From: Oscillospiraceae bacterium
GTDB taxonomy: Bacteria > Bacillota > Clostridia > Oscillospirales > Acutalibacteraceae
Direction: 5' to 3'
DNA length: 64,000 bases
NCBI GenBank assembly: GCA_910574935.1
Contig: CAJTCU010000001.1
Location: 62,001 to 126,000 of the forward strand
Part shown: one piece after another, positions 1 through 8,226 of the stretch
Position numbering within the stretch: position 1 is the stretch's first letter
How the letters are laid out: every line of letters starts with the position of its first letter
Position numbers and translations under genes: made by a program
The notes under the pieces: model-generated
Told to the model about the DNA's origin: nothing
The model's database searches: none
The model's input: the letters and a program-made list of their open reading frames with translations, nothing else

Positions 1-2
1 AC

Positions 3-1307
3 CTGGTGCCCATTATTGAGGAGCTGGACCGCCGGGTGCGCAAAAAGTACCCCGCCCCCCAGGGCCTGGCAAAGGATGAAGAAAACCCCAACGAGAACCT
101 CTATATCATTGACAAAAACGGCCTGGCCCATATGGCCAGCATGGACATCCACTACGGTTTCTCTGTCAACGGCGTGGCCGCCCTGCACACAGACATCTTG
201 AAAGAGGCCGAGCTGCGGCATTTTGCCAATATTTACCCGGAAAAGTTTAACAACAAGACCAATGGCATTACCTTCCGCCGCTGGCTGATGCACTGCAACC
301 CCGAGCTAAGCGCCTTTATCACCGAAAAAATCGGCCCGGGCTGGAAAAAGGACGCCGCCGGGCTGGAAAAGCTGCTGGATTTCCAGGACGACCCCGCCAC
401 CCTGGACCGCCTGCTTTCCATTAAACAAAACAATAAAAAGGCCCTTTGCGAATATGTGGAGCAAAAAAGCGGCGCGGCCCTGGACCAGGACTCCATTTTC
501 GACATCCAGATTAAGCGCCTGCACGAGTATAAGCGCCAGCAGATGAACGCCCTGTATATCATCTGGAAATATATGCGGATTAAGGCCGGCCGCAAGCCCG
601 CCCGCAAGCTGACCCTGCTCTTTGGGGCCAAAGCCGCGCCGGCGTATATTATCGCCAAGGACATCATCCATCTGATCCTCTGCCTGCGGGAGTTCATTGC
701 CAAGGACCCAGAGGTCAGCCCCTGGCTGGAAGTGGTGATGGTGGAGAACTACAACGTCACCTGGGCCGAAAAACTGATTCCCGCCTGCGACATTTCCGAG
801 CAGATCTCCCTGGCTTCCAAGGAGGCCAGCGGCACCGGCAACATGAAGTTTATGCTAAACGGCGCGGTAACCCTGGGCACCGAAGACGGGGCCAATGTGG
901 AAATCCACCAGCTGGTGGGGGACGAGAACATCTGTATCTTTGGCAAGAGCAGCGAAGCGGTGATCGACCTGTATCAAGAGGGTCCCGGCCGGTATAACCC
1001 GGCGGAATATTATCCCGCGGATGAGGAGATTGCCCAGCTGATGGACTTTATCATCAGCCCGGCCATGATGCGCCTGGGCGACCCGGAAAACCTGGGCCGG
1101 CTCTATAAGGATATGACCCGCAAAGACTGGTTTATGGCGCTGCTGGACGTGAAAGACTATATCGCGGCCAAAGAGCGGCTGCTGGCGGAGTATGAGGACC
1201 GGCGGGCCTGGGCCAAAAAGATGCTGGTGAACATTGCCAAGGCCGGATTCTTCTCCTCCGACCGGGCCATTGCCCAGTATAACGAGGACGTTTGGCATCT
1301 GCGGTAA
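3..1307 (+). CDS. glgP: Glycogen/maltodextrin phosphorylase, 3' part
   Basis: Releases glucose-1-phosphate from the non-reducing ends of alpha-1,4-glucans in the cytoplasm. The frame is open to the left edge, so this is the C-terminal half (about 430 of the usual 750-850 residues); the GTG at 6 is internal, not a start. The pyridoxal-phosphate site is visible as [14 protein letters not shown], with the Schiff-base lysine codon at 846-848, followed by the family motif [10 protein letters not shown]. The C-terminal Rossmann-like half looks intact and ends at TAA 1305-1307, just before a strong terminator. A debranching enzyme (glgX) lies at the far end of the window. Family assignment is secure; the choice between glycogen and maltodextrin as substrate is not decidable here. 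Confidence 0.95.
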   Translation: MVPIIEELDRRVRKKYPAPQGLAKDEENPNENLYIIDKNGLAHMASMDIHYGFSVNGVAALHTDILKEAELRHFANIYPEKFNNKTNGITFRRWLMHCNPELSAFITEKIGPGWKKDAAGLEKLLDFQDDPATLDRLLSIKQNNKKALCEYVEQKSGAALDQDSIFDIQIKRLHEYKRQQMNALYIIWKYMRIKAGRKPARKLTLLFGAKAAPAYIIAKDIIHLILCLREFIAKDPEVSPWLEVVMVENYNVTWAEKLIPACDISEQISLASKEASGTGNMKFMLNGAVTLGTEDGANVEIHQLVGDENICIFGKSSEAVIDLYQEGPGRYNPAEYYPADEEIAQLMDFIISPAMMRLGDPENLGRLYKDMTRKDWFMALLDVKDYIAAKERLLAEYEDRRAWAKKMLVNIAKAGFFSSDRAIAQYNEDVWHLR

Positions 1308-1323
1308 ATGTTTGTCAAGAGGA

Positions 1324-1356
1324 GGGGCCTTCCCCAGCGGGAAGGCCCCTTTTTTA
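1324..1356 (+). terminator. Rho-independent terminator of glgP
   Basis: An 11-bp perfect GC-rich stem (1324-1334 with 1339-1349), a CAGC loop and a run of seven T lie 16 bases after the glgP stop codon. Confidence 0.88.
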
Positions 1357-1403
1357 TAAAAGAGGGCTTGGGATTATATCTATCCCCAGCTGTTGGCAAT
1401 AAA

Positions 1404-1436
1404 AAAGCCCCTCCCCACCGGGAAGGGCTTTTTCTT
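1404..1436 (-). terminator. Terminator between glgP and the aminotransferase
   Basis: The stem AGCCCCTCCC/GGGAAGGGCT has one mismatch and is flanked by A6 on the left and a T-rich stretch on the right. It can terminate the leftward aminotransferase gene and back up the glgP terminator, so it is probably bidirectional. Confidence 0.6.
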
Positions 1437-1442
1437 TACGCG

Positions 1443-2711
1443 TCACACCGCCTTGCGGACGGCTTCTTTCAAAATTTCCAGCCCCCGGCGCAGGGTGGCC
1501 TCGTCTATAAGCAGCGCGGGCATAACCTTTACCACCGAGTTGCCCCGGCCCACCCGCTCTACAATCAGGCCGTTCTGAAAGCTCTCGTCCAGCACCTTCT
1601 TGCTGGCGGAGCCAGGGGCCTTCCCGTCGCAGCGGGCCAGGTCCACGCCCCACACAAAGCCGATGCCCCGGGTCTCCACCTTTCCTGGCGCCAGGGCCCG
1701 AATCTCCTCCATATACTGGGCAATGATCCGCTCCTTCTGGCGCACCTGCTCCTCCACCCGCTCTTCCAGCATCAGCTCCAGCCCGGCCTTGGCCGCCACC
1801 ATGGACAGCTGATAGCCCCGGAAAGTGCCGTTATGCTCCCCGGGCTCCCACAGGTCCAGCTCGGGCTTCATAAGCACCAGGGCAAAGGGCATGCCGTAGC
1901 CGCCGATGGACTTGGACTGGGTGACAATATCCGGCACAATGCCCGCCCGCTCAAAGGAGAAGAACCAGCCTGTCCGGGCGCAGCCCACCTGCACGTCGTC
2001 CACAATCATTAGAATATCGTGGCGGTCGCACAGGGCCCGCAGGCCCTTTAACCATTCCACTGGGAAGGGATAGATGCCGCCGTCGGCCTGGACTGTCTCC
2101 AGGATGATGGCGGCGGGCTTCTCCACGCCCGAGTGGTCGTCCGTAAGCAGGGTCTCTATATAGTTCAAAGTGTCCAGCTCCGGGAACATATACGGGGCCG
2201 GCACATGGGTCACGTTGTTCAGGGGAACCCCCGCCCCCGCCCGGCTGGCCGCGTCGGTGGTCAGGGCAATGGAGCCCAGGGTCATGCCGTGGAAAGCCCC
2301 CATCATGGCAAAAATCCCCGGCCGCTTTTTCACTTTTCTTGCCAGCTTCAGGGCCGCTTCCACTGCGTTGGTGCCAGTGGGACCGGGAAACTGGAGCTTG
2401 TAGTTCAGACCCCGGGGCTTCAAAATTTTCTCCTCGTAATACTGGATAAACTCCCGTTTGGGCTGGGTGTACATGTCCAGGGCGTGCATCACCCCGTCTT
2501 TTTGCAGGTAGTCCACCAGCCGGTCCCGAATAAGGTCCGGGTTGTGGCCATAGTTTAGGGCCCCGGCGCCGCAGAAAAAGTCCACGTACTCCTTTCCGTC
2601 CTCGTCATAGAGGAAGGGACCCTTGGCCCGGGTGAACACTGCCGGGAAGTTCCGGCAGTAAGAGCGCACTTCGGACTCGTACTGTTCAAACGCCTGTGTG
2701 TTTGTACTCAT
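1443..2711 (-). CDS. EctB-type diaminobutyrate--2-oxoglutarate aminotransferase
   Basis: A class III PLP aminotransferase of 422 residues. The closest recognisable family is EctB, which makes L-2,4-diaminobutyrate from aspartate semialdehyde and glutamate. Family marks are GPTGTNAVEAALK for phosphate binding, GAFHGMTLGS, the DDVQVG acidic motif, and QSKSIGGYGMP with the PLP lysine. It starts at ATG 2711 behind AAAGGA. No ectA, ectC or ectD homologue is in the window; the neighbours are glgP and a GNAT, so ectoine synthesis cannot be inferred. Diaminobutyrate could instead feed a peptide or diaminopropane route, or the enzyme could have another amino donor. The family is clear; the physiological reaction is inference. 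Confidence 0.78.
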   Translation of the reverse strand: MSTNTQAFEQYESEVRSYCRNFPAVFTRAKGPFLYDEDGKEYVDFFCGAGALNYGHNPDLIRDRLVDYLQKDGVMHALDMYTQPKREFIQYYEEKILKPRGLNYKLQFPGPTGTNAVEAALKLARKVKKRPGIFAMMGAFHGMTLGSIALTTDAASRAGAGVPLNNVTHVPAPYMFPELDTLNYIETLLTDDHSGVEKPAAIILETVQADGGIYPFPVEWLKGLRALCDRHDILMIVDDVQVGCARTGWFFSFERAGIVPDIVTQSKSIGGYGMPFALVLMKPELDLWEPGEHNGTFRGYQLSMVAAKAGLELMLEERVEEQVRQKERIIAQYMEEIRALAPGKVETRGIGFVWGVDLARCDGKAPGSASKKVLDESFQNGLIVERVGRGNSVVKVMPALLIDEATLRRGLEILKEAVRKAV

Positions 2712-2920
2712 ATTTTACCATCCTTTCTACCACGGGAGCTGCCCGTGATTCAGCGATCAACGCCCAGAAAAACCCCGGGCGGGGCTGTTCGCTCCTTCCA
2801 CCAATAAGACGGGATGAAAGAAGCCAGCGGCAAGCGGCCAATGAAAAGTTTTGTTAAATTTTGGCCTTATGTAGTATTCTACCACAAAGAGTGGGAAAAA
2901 GGAAGATGGTTACAAAAAAT

Positions 2921-3430
2921 TTACAACTTCTTTCGGGTGTCAAATAAAAACACATCCCCCGGCGTACCGTCTGGATATGCCACATCCGGGCGGCTTTCCA
3001 GCCGGTAGCTGCCGCTGGTGTAGCCGCTCACCACTTTGTCCCAAAAGCCCACGGAGGGCAGGTTCTTTGGGTGGCGTTTCAGCTGCCAGGTTCCCTGGAA
3101 CCGGTCGAACAGCTGCCACGCGGCCCACCTGCCCAGGCCGCAGCGGCGGTACTTAACCATCACAAAAAACTCCGACATACAGTAGTCGGTCTTACCGGCC
3201 TCGGGGTAGTCGTTGACCATGGCAAAGCCCGCCAGCTTTCCGTCCACTTTCAGGAAGAAAGCCCAGCGGTTTTGCTCGGTCCAGTAGTTGTCCAGGTAGG
3301 AGTAGCCGAACAGGCCCAGGGGGTTTACGTCGGTTTGGTCGTACTGGGAGAACTCGTAGTTGTATTTTTCCAGCAGGTTGCGGAGGATTTCTTTTTGGTC
3401 CTCGGCCACTGGAACTAGCTCAAAATTCAT
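2921..3430 (-). CDS. GNAT-family N-acetyltransferase
   Basis: A 169-residue predicted acetyltransferase using acetyl-CoA. The fold is suggested by the beta-4/5 segment FAMVNDYPEAG, then MSEFFVMVKYRRCGLGRWA, which holds the Q/RxxGxG/A-like acetyl-CoA loop (RRCGLGRWA), and an aromatic C-terminal half ending in a strand. The start is ATG 3430, preceded by AAAGGTG at a normal distance; the longer open frame upstream runs into a mobile repeat (3502-3687) and is not coding. The acceptor substrate is unknown. It resembles the GNATs annotated as putative ribosomal-protein-alanine or antibiotic acetyltransferases, but nothing here chooses between them. Confidence 0.75.
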   Translation of the reverse strand: MNFELVPVAEDQKEILRNLLEKYNYEFSQYDQTDVNPLGLFGYSYLDNYWTEQNRWAFFLKVDGKLAGFAMVNDYPEAGKTDYCMSEFFVMVKYRRCGLGRWAAWQLFDRFQGTWQLKRHPKNLPSVGFWDKVVSGYTSGSYRLESRPDVAYPDGTPGDVFLFDTRKKL

Positions 3431-3501
3431 GGCGGGCACCTTTCTACATTCTTTTTTGCGGTCTATATCCTTTTTGTCCGTTATATTTTTTCTGTTTCTT
3501 C

Positions 3502-3687
3502 TAGGGCTTGTTTGAAAAATCGAAAACGTCGTCTTTTTTGCCATAAGAGGCCACTTTCTACGTCGAAAATCCTCGTCAATCGCGCGATTGCCGTAGTTAG
3601 CGCAGCTAACTACAGCGGTTCTTCTCCTTGAAATTGTCCCCTTCTGGCCCAAAATTCGTCATTTCCTCTATTTTCAAACAAGCCCTA
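3502..3687. repeat. MITE-1 copy A (miniature inverted-repeat element)
   Basis: A 186-bp non-coding element bounded by a perfect 17-bp inverted repeat that starts TAGGGCTTGTTTGAAAA (3502-3518 and 3671-3687). TA at both ends fits TA target-site use. It shares its ends and flanking thirds with copies at 14028-14193 and 27256-27421 but has a different centre, made of two small palindromes (3577-3590 and 3593-3613). It carries no gene. Confidence 0.85.
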
Positions 3688-4039
3688 ACCTTTTTGTTTT
3701 TGGCGAGTTTTAGGTGCGTGGTTCTTGGGTTGGCGCTGTGGGGGCCTTGTGGGTTTCGGGGGGCTTTGACCCGCACAGTGGGAAGATGCGGCGGGTGGGC
3801 CGCTGCCGGGAAAATTTGCTTCGCGCATTTTCCCAGGACGCTATGTTTTGGGCGGCGCGGAAGATTTTGCTCCCTCTTTTTTTGGGGGGAGTTTTTGGCT
3901 GGCTTCCCTTTTTTGGCTTGCCGCGCCGCTTTAAGACCTTGAGGCGCTGCCCCAAACCCTGCCAGGGCTCCTGGCCCTGGACCTCGGCAGGAGCTTTGCC
4001 CCTGCACTCTTCTTCGCTGCGCTGCTGTCTTTTTGGCTC
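3688..4039. repeat. Gene-free GC-rich stretch with hairpins
   Basis: This 350-bp gap has no credible gene. It contains a hairpin with GGGAAAAT/ATTTTCCC arms (3808-3834), whose loop on the minus strand reads GCGCGAAGCAA and resembles loops at 11001-11030 and 18661-18690. It also contains CCAGGGC/GCCCTGG (3962-3980), one member of the CCAGG-type hairpins seen in several other gaps. Confidence 0.55.
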
Positions 4040-5965
4040 TTAGTCTTGGCTTTCTGCTTCCGCTTTCTCCAGTTCTTCCGAGAGCTCGGTCCAGTCTGCC
4101 AGCAGCTTTTCTCCCAGCTTTTCCAGCTCCCCAATCTCCCCAGAAATGCTGGTGACAGCCTCATAGTCCGCGGCCACTTCCGGCAGCGTGAGCTTTGCCT
4201 CCAGCTCCCCGCGCTTTTCCTCCGCCGCCTCAATCTCCCGCTCCAGGCGCTCCAGCCCAGTCCGCATTTTTCGCAGGGCGGCCTCCCGCTCTTTGCGCAG
4301 CTTATAGAGGTTCACCTTGGGCGGGGCCTTCTGCTCTTCCCGGGCCTGTTCCGCCTCCCGGCGCTCCAAATAGTAGTCGTAGTTGCCATGGTACAGAACC
4401 GCCCCCTCTGGCCCCAGTACATACACCTGGTCGGCCAGCTTATTGATAAGATACCGGTCGTGGGACACCACAAACAGGGTTCCGTCATACCCGGAAAGGG
4501 CTTCTTCCAAAGCCTCACAGGAGCCAATGTCCAAATGGTTGGTGGGCTCGTCCAGCAGCAGAAAGTTGGCCCGGGAGAGCATTAATTTTAACAGGAGAAT
4601 GCGGGCCCGCTCGCCGCCGCTAAGGGCTCCCACGGGTTTAAACACGTCCTCCCCTTTAAAAAGGAACACCGCCAGGGCGTTGCGCACCTCGGTCTGGGTC
4701 ATGCGGGGGTGCAGGTCCCATATCTCGTCAATCACCTCTTTTTCGTCGTGCAGGCTTAGCTGGGACTGCTCGTAGTAGCCCAGGTCCACCCCCGCGCCCA
4801 TGCGCACAAAGCCTGTGTCCGGCTGGTACTGGCCCAAGAGGATCTTAAACAGGCTGGTCTTGCCGCAGCCGTTGGGGCCAATGAGGAAAACCTTCTGCCC
4901 CCGCTTAATTTCCAGGTCCACATTGCGGAACAGGGGCTCTCCCCCAAAGGACAGGCTAAGCACCTCTGCGGTCAGCACATCGTCGCCGCTTCTCCGGCTG
5001 GCGCGAAACTGAAACTGGATGGACTCCGGGTCGTCCTCGGGCTTTTCCAGGGTGGCCTCCAGCCGGTCAATGGACTTTTGCTTGTTGGCAATGGTCACGT
5101 AGTTGCGCTCCTGGTTCCAGCGGCGCTGCTGCTCGATGATGCCCTCAATCCGGGCAATCTCCTTTTTGGTATTCTCATACACCCGCTCCATGGCCAGGCG
5201 CTTTTCGGCCCGCAGCTCCAAAGACCGGCTGTAGTTGCCCTTGTAAGAGTCCAGGCCCCGGCCGTGCATCTCCAGGGTGCGGGTGGTCACCTTGTCCAGA
5301 AAGTACCGGTCATGAGAGATGACTATGTACGCGCCCGTATAGTTTAGCAAAAAGCCCTCCAGCCACTCCACGGAAGGGATGTCCAAATGGTTGGTGGGCT
5401 CGTCCAGCAGCAGCAGGTTGGCCCCGCTTAGCAGCATTTTTGCCAGCTGAAGCTTGGCTTTCTGCCCGCCGCTAAGCACGCCCACTGGGTTCTGGGTCTG
5501 CTCCTGGGTAAAGCCCAGGCCCAAAAGGGCGCTGCGGGCCCGGGACCGGCAGGTAAGCCCGCCCCCGTCCACAAACTGGTCGTTCAGCCGGGTCTGCTGG
5601 TCAATCAAGCTTTCCAGCTGGGGCCCCTGGGGGGTTTCGCTTAGCCGCACGGTCAGCTCTTCCAGCGTTTGCTCCATCTCCAAAAGCGGGGCAAACACCG
5701 TCATAACCTCTTCTAACGCGGTCTTTTCAAAGTCCCTGCACACGTGCTGCTCCATATAGCCGGGGCTGGTCTCTTTTGAAAAAGTAACCGTGCCCGTGTC
5801 TGGGGTATACTCCCCGGTAAGGGTTTTAAACAGGCTGGTCTTTCCGCTGCCGTTCACCCCCACCAGGCCCACGCGCTCGCCCTTTTGGATCTCAAAGGAA
5901 ATGTTTTCCAGTATCTTCTCCTCGCCAAAGCTAAGGGAAATATTATGTACCGTTAAAATAGCCAT
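4040..5965 (-). CDS. ABC-F family ATPase
   Basis: A 641-residue soluble protein with two ABC nucleotide-binding domains and no membrane segment. Members bind ribosomes and relieve stalled or antibiotic-bound complexes. Domain 1 has Walker A GVNGSGKTS (36-44), signature LSGGQ (about 164) and Walker B LLLLDEPTNHLD. A charged inter-domain linker (about 245-320) is the ribosome-contacting segment. Domain 2 has GPNGCGKTS, LSGGERAR and LLLDEPTNHLD. The last 80 residues are a Glu/Lys/Leu-rich coiled coil, as in YdiF/Uup-type members. Both sites look catalytically intact. Start ATG 5965 follows AAAGGT. Whether it gives antibiotic resistance or is a housekeeping translation factor cannot be told from sequence alone. 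Confidence 0.93.
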   Translation of the reverse strand: MAILTVHNISLSFGEEKILENISFEIQKGERVGLVGVNGSGKTSLFKTLTGEYTPDTGTVTFSKETSPGYMEQHVCRDFEKTALEEVMTVFAPLLEMEQTLEELTVRLSETPQGPQLESLIDQQTRLNDQFVDGGGLTCRSRARSALLGLGFTQEQTQNPVGVLSGGQKAKLQLAKMLLSGANLLLLDEPTNHLDIPSVEWLEGFLLNYTGAYIVISHDRYFLDKVTTRTLEMHGRGLDSYKGNYSRSLELRAEKRLAMERVYENTKKEIARIEGIIEQQRRWNQERNYVTIANKQKSIDRLEATLEKPEDDPESIQFQFRASRRSGDDVLTAEVLSLSFGGEPLFRNVDLEIKRGQKVFLIGPNGCGKTSLFKILLGQYQPDTGFVRMGAGVDLGYYEQSQLSLHDEKEVIDEIWDLHPRMTQTEVRNALAVFLFKGEDVFKPVGALSGGERARILLLKLMLSRANFLLLDEPTNHLDIGSCEALEEALSGYDGTLFVVSHDRYLINKLADQVYVLGPEGAVLYHGNYDYYLERREAEQAREEQKAPPKVNLYKLRKEREAALRKMRTGLERLEREIEAAEEKRGELEAKLTLPEVAADYEAVTSISGEIGELEKLGEKLLADWTELSEELEKAEAESQD

Positions 5966-6102
5966 GATTTTTTACCTTTACTGAATGTTTGAAACCAAAT
6001 GTGAATTATGTAAACAGCCCTTGGGCCTAAAAGGCAACCCCCCGGGCCTATGGCCCGAAGCGCCGCACAAAATAATATGTAAAGCAATTTTCGTAAAACG
6101 CC

Positions 6103-6131
6103 TTGATTTTGCGGGTGCTTTCGTGTATAAT
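6103..6131 (+). promoter_or_regulatory. Promoter of nrdR
   Basis: TTGATT (6103-6108), a 17-bp spacer and TATAAT (6126-6131) lie 34 bases before the GTG start of nrdR. Confidence 0.8.
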
Positions 6132-6165
6132 CGAACAATATCGACTAAAGGGGGATGTACTAGCC

Positions 6166-6651
6166 GTGAAATGTCCGTATTGTGGTTATACCGAAAGCAA
6201 AGTGGTGGACTCCCGCCCAACCGACGAGAGCGAACGCATCCGGCGCCGTCGGGAGTGCCTAAAGTGCGGCAAGCGCTTTACCACCTACGAGGTCATTGAA
6301 AACGTGCCCATTGTGGTTATTAAAAAGGACCGCTCTCGGGAGGCCTTTGACCGAAACAAGCTTTTAAACGGCCTGCTGCGGGCCTGTGAAAAGCGCCCGG
6401 TATCCGTGGATACCCTGGAGCATATTGTAAACGAGATTGAAACCCTGCTGCAAAACTCCTTGGACAAAGAGGTCTCCTCCCAGCGCATTGGCACCTACGC
6501 CATGGAAAAGCTGAAAACCACCGACGAGGTGGCCTACGTGCGGTTTGCCTCTGTATACAGGCAGTTCAAGGACATCAACAGCTTTATGGAAGAGCTAAGC
6601 AAGATTATCAGCAGCAAACAGCGCATGGAGGAGCTGGGCGGCGGTAAATAG
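6166..6651 (+). CDS. nrdR: Transcriptional repressor NrdR
   Basis: A 161-residue ATP/dATP-sensing repressor of ribonucleotide reductase genes. An N-terminal zinc ribbon (CPYC at 3-6, CLKC at 31-34) is followed by an ATP-cone domain (about 49-139). The start is GTG 6166, reading VKCPYC, placed by the AAAGGGGG Shine-Dalgarno 11 bases upstream; it begins where NrdR proteins normally begin. The gene is monocistronic between its own promoter and a terminator. No nrd structural gene is in the window, so its targets lie elsewhere. Confidence 0.97.
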   Translation: MKCPYCGYTESKVVDSRPTDESERIRRRRECLKCGKRFTTYEVIENVPIVVIKKDRSREAFDRNKLLNGLLRACEKRPVSVDTLEHIVNEIETLLQNSLDKEVSSQRIGTYAMEKLKTTDEVAYVRFASVYRQFKDINSFMEELSKIISSKQRMEELGGGK

Positions 6652-6675
6652 GGCTCAAGCTTTCAGAAAAATCAG

Positions 6676-6707
6676 GCGCGCCGGGTTTCGGCGTGCTTTC
6701 TTTTTTT
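6676..6707 (+). terminator. Terminator of nrdR
   Basis: An 8-bp GC stem (6676-6683 with 6689-6696, one G-T pair) is followed by TTTCTTTTTTT. Confidence 0.8.
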
Positions 6708-6824
6708 AGCAGTGATGGCCCCTGAAGGGGGCCGGTCTTACCCGCCGCTGGGCCGCGCGGTGTCTTTGCCCCCGAAAACGCCCCAGGAATTCCGCCTTGG
6801 CGGCCGCCCGCCACTGCGCAAAGC

Positions 6825-7700
6825 CTACAAATTTTGGGCCAGCTCCTTTAAATAGGCCCGAAACGCTTCTCCAATCTCCGGGTGGTCCAGGGCAATCTCC
6901 ACCCCTGCCTGCATAACCCCCAGCTTGCTGCCCATGTCATAGCGCTTGCCGGTAAAGTCCACGGCCACCATGCCGTCCCGCCGGGCCAGGGTTTTCATGG
7001 CGTCTGTCAGCTGAATCTCTCCGCCTGCGCCTGGCTGGGTGGCGTCCAGAATTTCAAAAATCTCCGGCGGCAGTACGCAGCGCCCCAAAATGGAGTACAA
7101 AGAAAGCTCCTGCCCTGGCAGGGGCTTTTCCACCATGTCCGTGCACTGAAAGTAGTTATCCCGCAGGGGCTCCACCTTTAAGGACGAGTATTTTCGAATG
7201 GCCTCCTGGCTCACCTCTTTCACGCCCACCACCCCCAGGCCGTACTCCTCATAGGCCCGAACCAGCTGGCCGCAGGCCGGGTCTTTGCCAATAATCACAT
7301 CGTCGCCGTACAGCACCGCAAAGGGCTCTCCGTCCACAAAGCCCCGGGCGCAGTTCACCGCGTGGCCCAGGCCCTTGGTCTCCTTTTGGCGCACATACCA
7401 GATGTTTGCCAGCCGGGAAATATCCACCACCTGGCGCAGCACCCCGGCCTTGCCGGGCTGGGCGGAAAGGTGGCTTTCCAGCTCGGGGGCCCGGTCAAAG
7501 TGGTCCTCCAGCAGGCCCTTGCCCCGGTTGGTAATAATGAGGATGTCCTCAATGCCAGCGGCGGCGGCTTCTTCCACTATATATTGTATGGCAGGCTTAT
7601 CCACTATGGGCAGCATCTCCTTGGGCATGGCCTTGGTGGCGGGCAGCACCCGGGTCCCCAGGCCAGCGGCGGGAATAACTGCTTTGCGTACCTTTTTCAT
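6825..7700 (-). CDS. galU: UTP--glucose-1-phosphate uridylyltransferase
   Basis: Makes UDP-glucose from glucose-1-phosphate and UTP for wall polymers and glycolipids. It has 291 residues, normal for bacterial GalU. The nucleotide-binding start is typical: AVIPAAGLGTRVLPATKAMP, followed by KEMLPIVDKPAIQY, then the FAVLYGDD metal-binding segment and VEKP. The start ATG 7700 follows AAAAGGAG; the in-frame codons upstream lack a ribosome site. It stands alone, with an inverted-repeat cluster upstream and nrdR convergent to it. Confidence 0.95.
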   Translation of the reverse strand: MKKVRKAVIPAAGLGTRVLPATKAMPKEMLPIVDKPAIQYIVEEAAAAGIEDILIITNRGKGLLEDHFDRAPELESHLSAQPGKAGVLRQVVDISRLANIWYVRQKETKGLGHAVNCARGFVDGEPFAVLYGDDVIIGKDPACGQLVRAYEEYGLGVVGVKEVSQEAIRKYSSLKVEPLRDNYFQCTDMVEKPLPGQELSLYSILGRCVLPPEIFEILDATQPGAGGEIQLTDAMKTLARRDGMVAVDFTGKRYDMGSKLGVMQAGVEIALDHPEIGEAFRAYLKELAQNL

Positions 7701-7768
7701 TGCTGCAACTCCTTTTATAATAGTTAGCATACTTCTCATATCTCCAGCAGCGCTTGCATAGAACGCCT

Positions 7769-7869
7769 GTGTGTTGTGGTGTTGCGATGTGTTAGGGTAT
7801 TTTATAAACTCCTATACAGAGAGTAATTGTTATAGCTATAGGTATGTGCCACAACACACCATAACACAC
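7769..7869. repeat. Short inverted repeat upstream of galU
   Basis: GTGTGTTGTGGTGT (7769-7782) pairs with ACACCATAACACAC (7856-7869) with one mismatch, around an AT-rich centre. It directly abuts the larger inverted-repeat element starting at 7870. No coding frame is credible inside. Confidence 0.55.
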
Positions 7870-8226
7870 CCAGCCAGCGCAAGCGCTGGACCGTTAGTCG
7901 CAGGGGCGTTCGCTTCCGGCTCACTCGCCAGTGCGAACCATCAGCATAGCCAGCGCGTTCTTCTACCTGCTTCCGATCCTATCCGCGCTGGCCCGGCTGG
8001 AAGCTGCCACCGGCAAGGAAGCCTAAGGAAACACTGCCGGGGCCAAAGGGAGGGGGCCCGTATTGGCTAAAGCAAAAAAGAACGAGTCACGCCGGAAGCA
8101 CCCAAAAGAATGCGCTGGCTAAGCCCGCGGTTTACACCGGCAAGTGAGCCGGAGCGAACGCCCCCGCGACATTGGATGCAACGTCACGTTGCCCGCGACG
8201 AATGGTCCAGCGCTTGCGCTGGCTGG
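7870..8226. repeat. 357-bp inverted-repeat element, non-coding
   Basis: Perfect 23-bp ends (7870-7892 and 8204-8226, beginning CCAGCCAGCGCAAGCG) are followed inward by imperfect complementarity that shares the segment GGGGGCGTTCGC..CCGGCTCACT on both arms. The right end stops one base before the stop codon of the leftward gene at 8227. It looks like a miniature element or the ends of a decayed one; no transposase remnant is visible. Confidence 0.65.

Noticed and set aside
1308-2012. 234-codon plus-strand frame opposite the EctB-type gene
   Set aside because: Starts inside a terminator and has no Shine-Dalgarno; mirrors codon bias of the real minus-strand gene.
3430-3652. Longer N-terminus for the GNAT at 2921
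   Set aside because: The added 74 residues come from MITE-1 copy A and are basic, unordered sequence; ATG 3430 has a Shine-Dalgarno.
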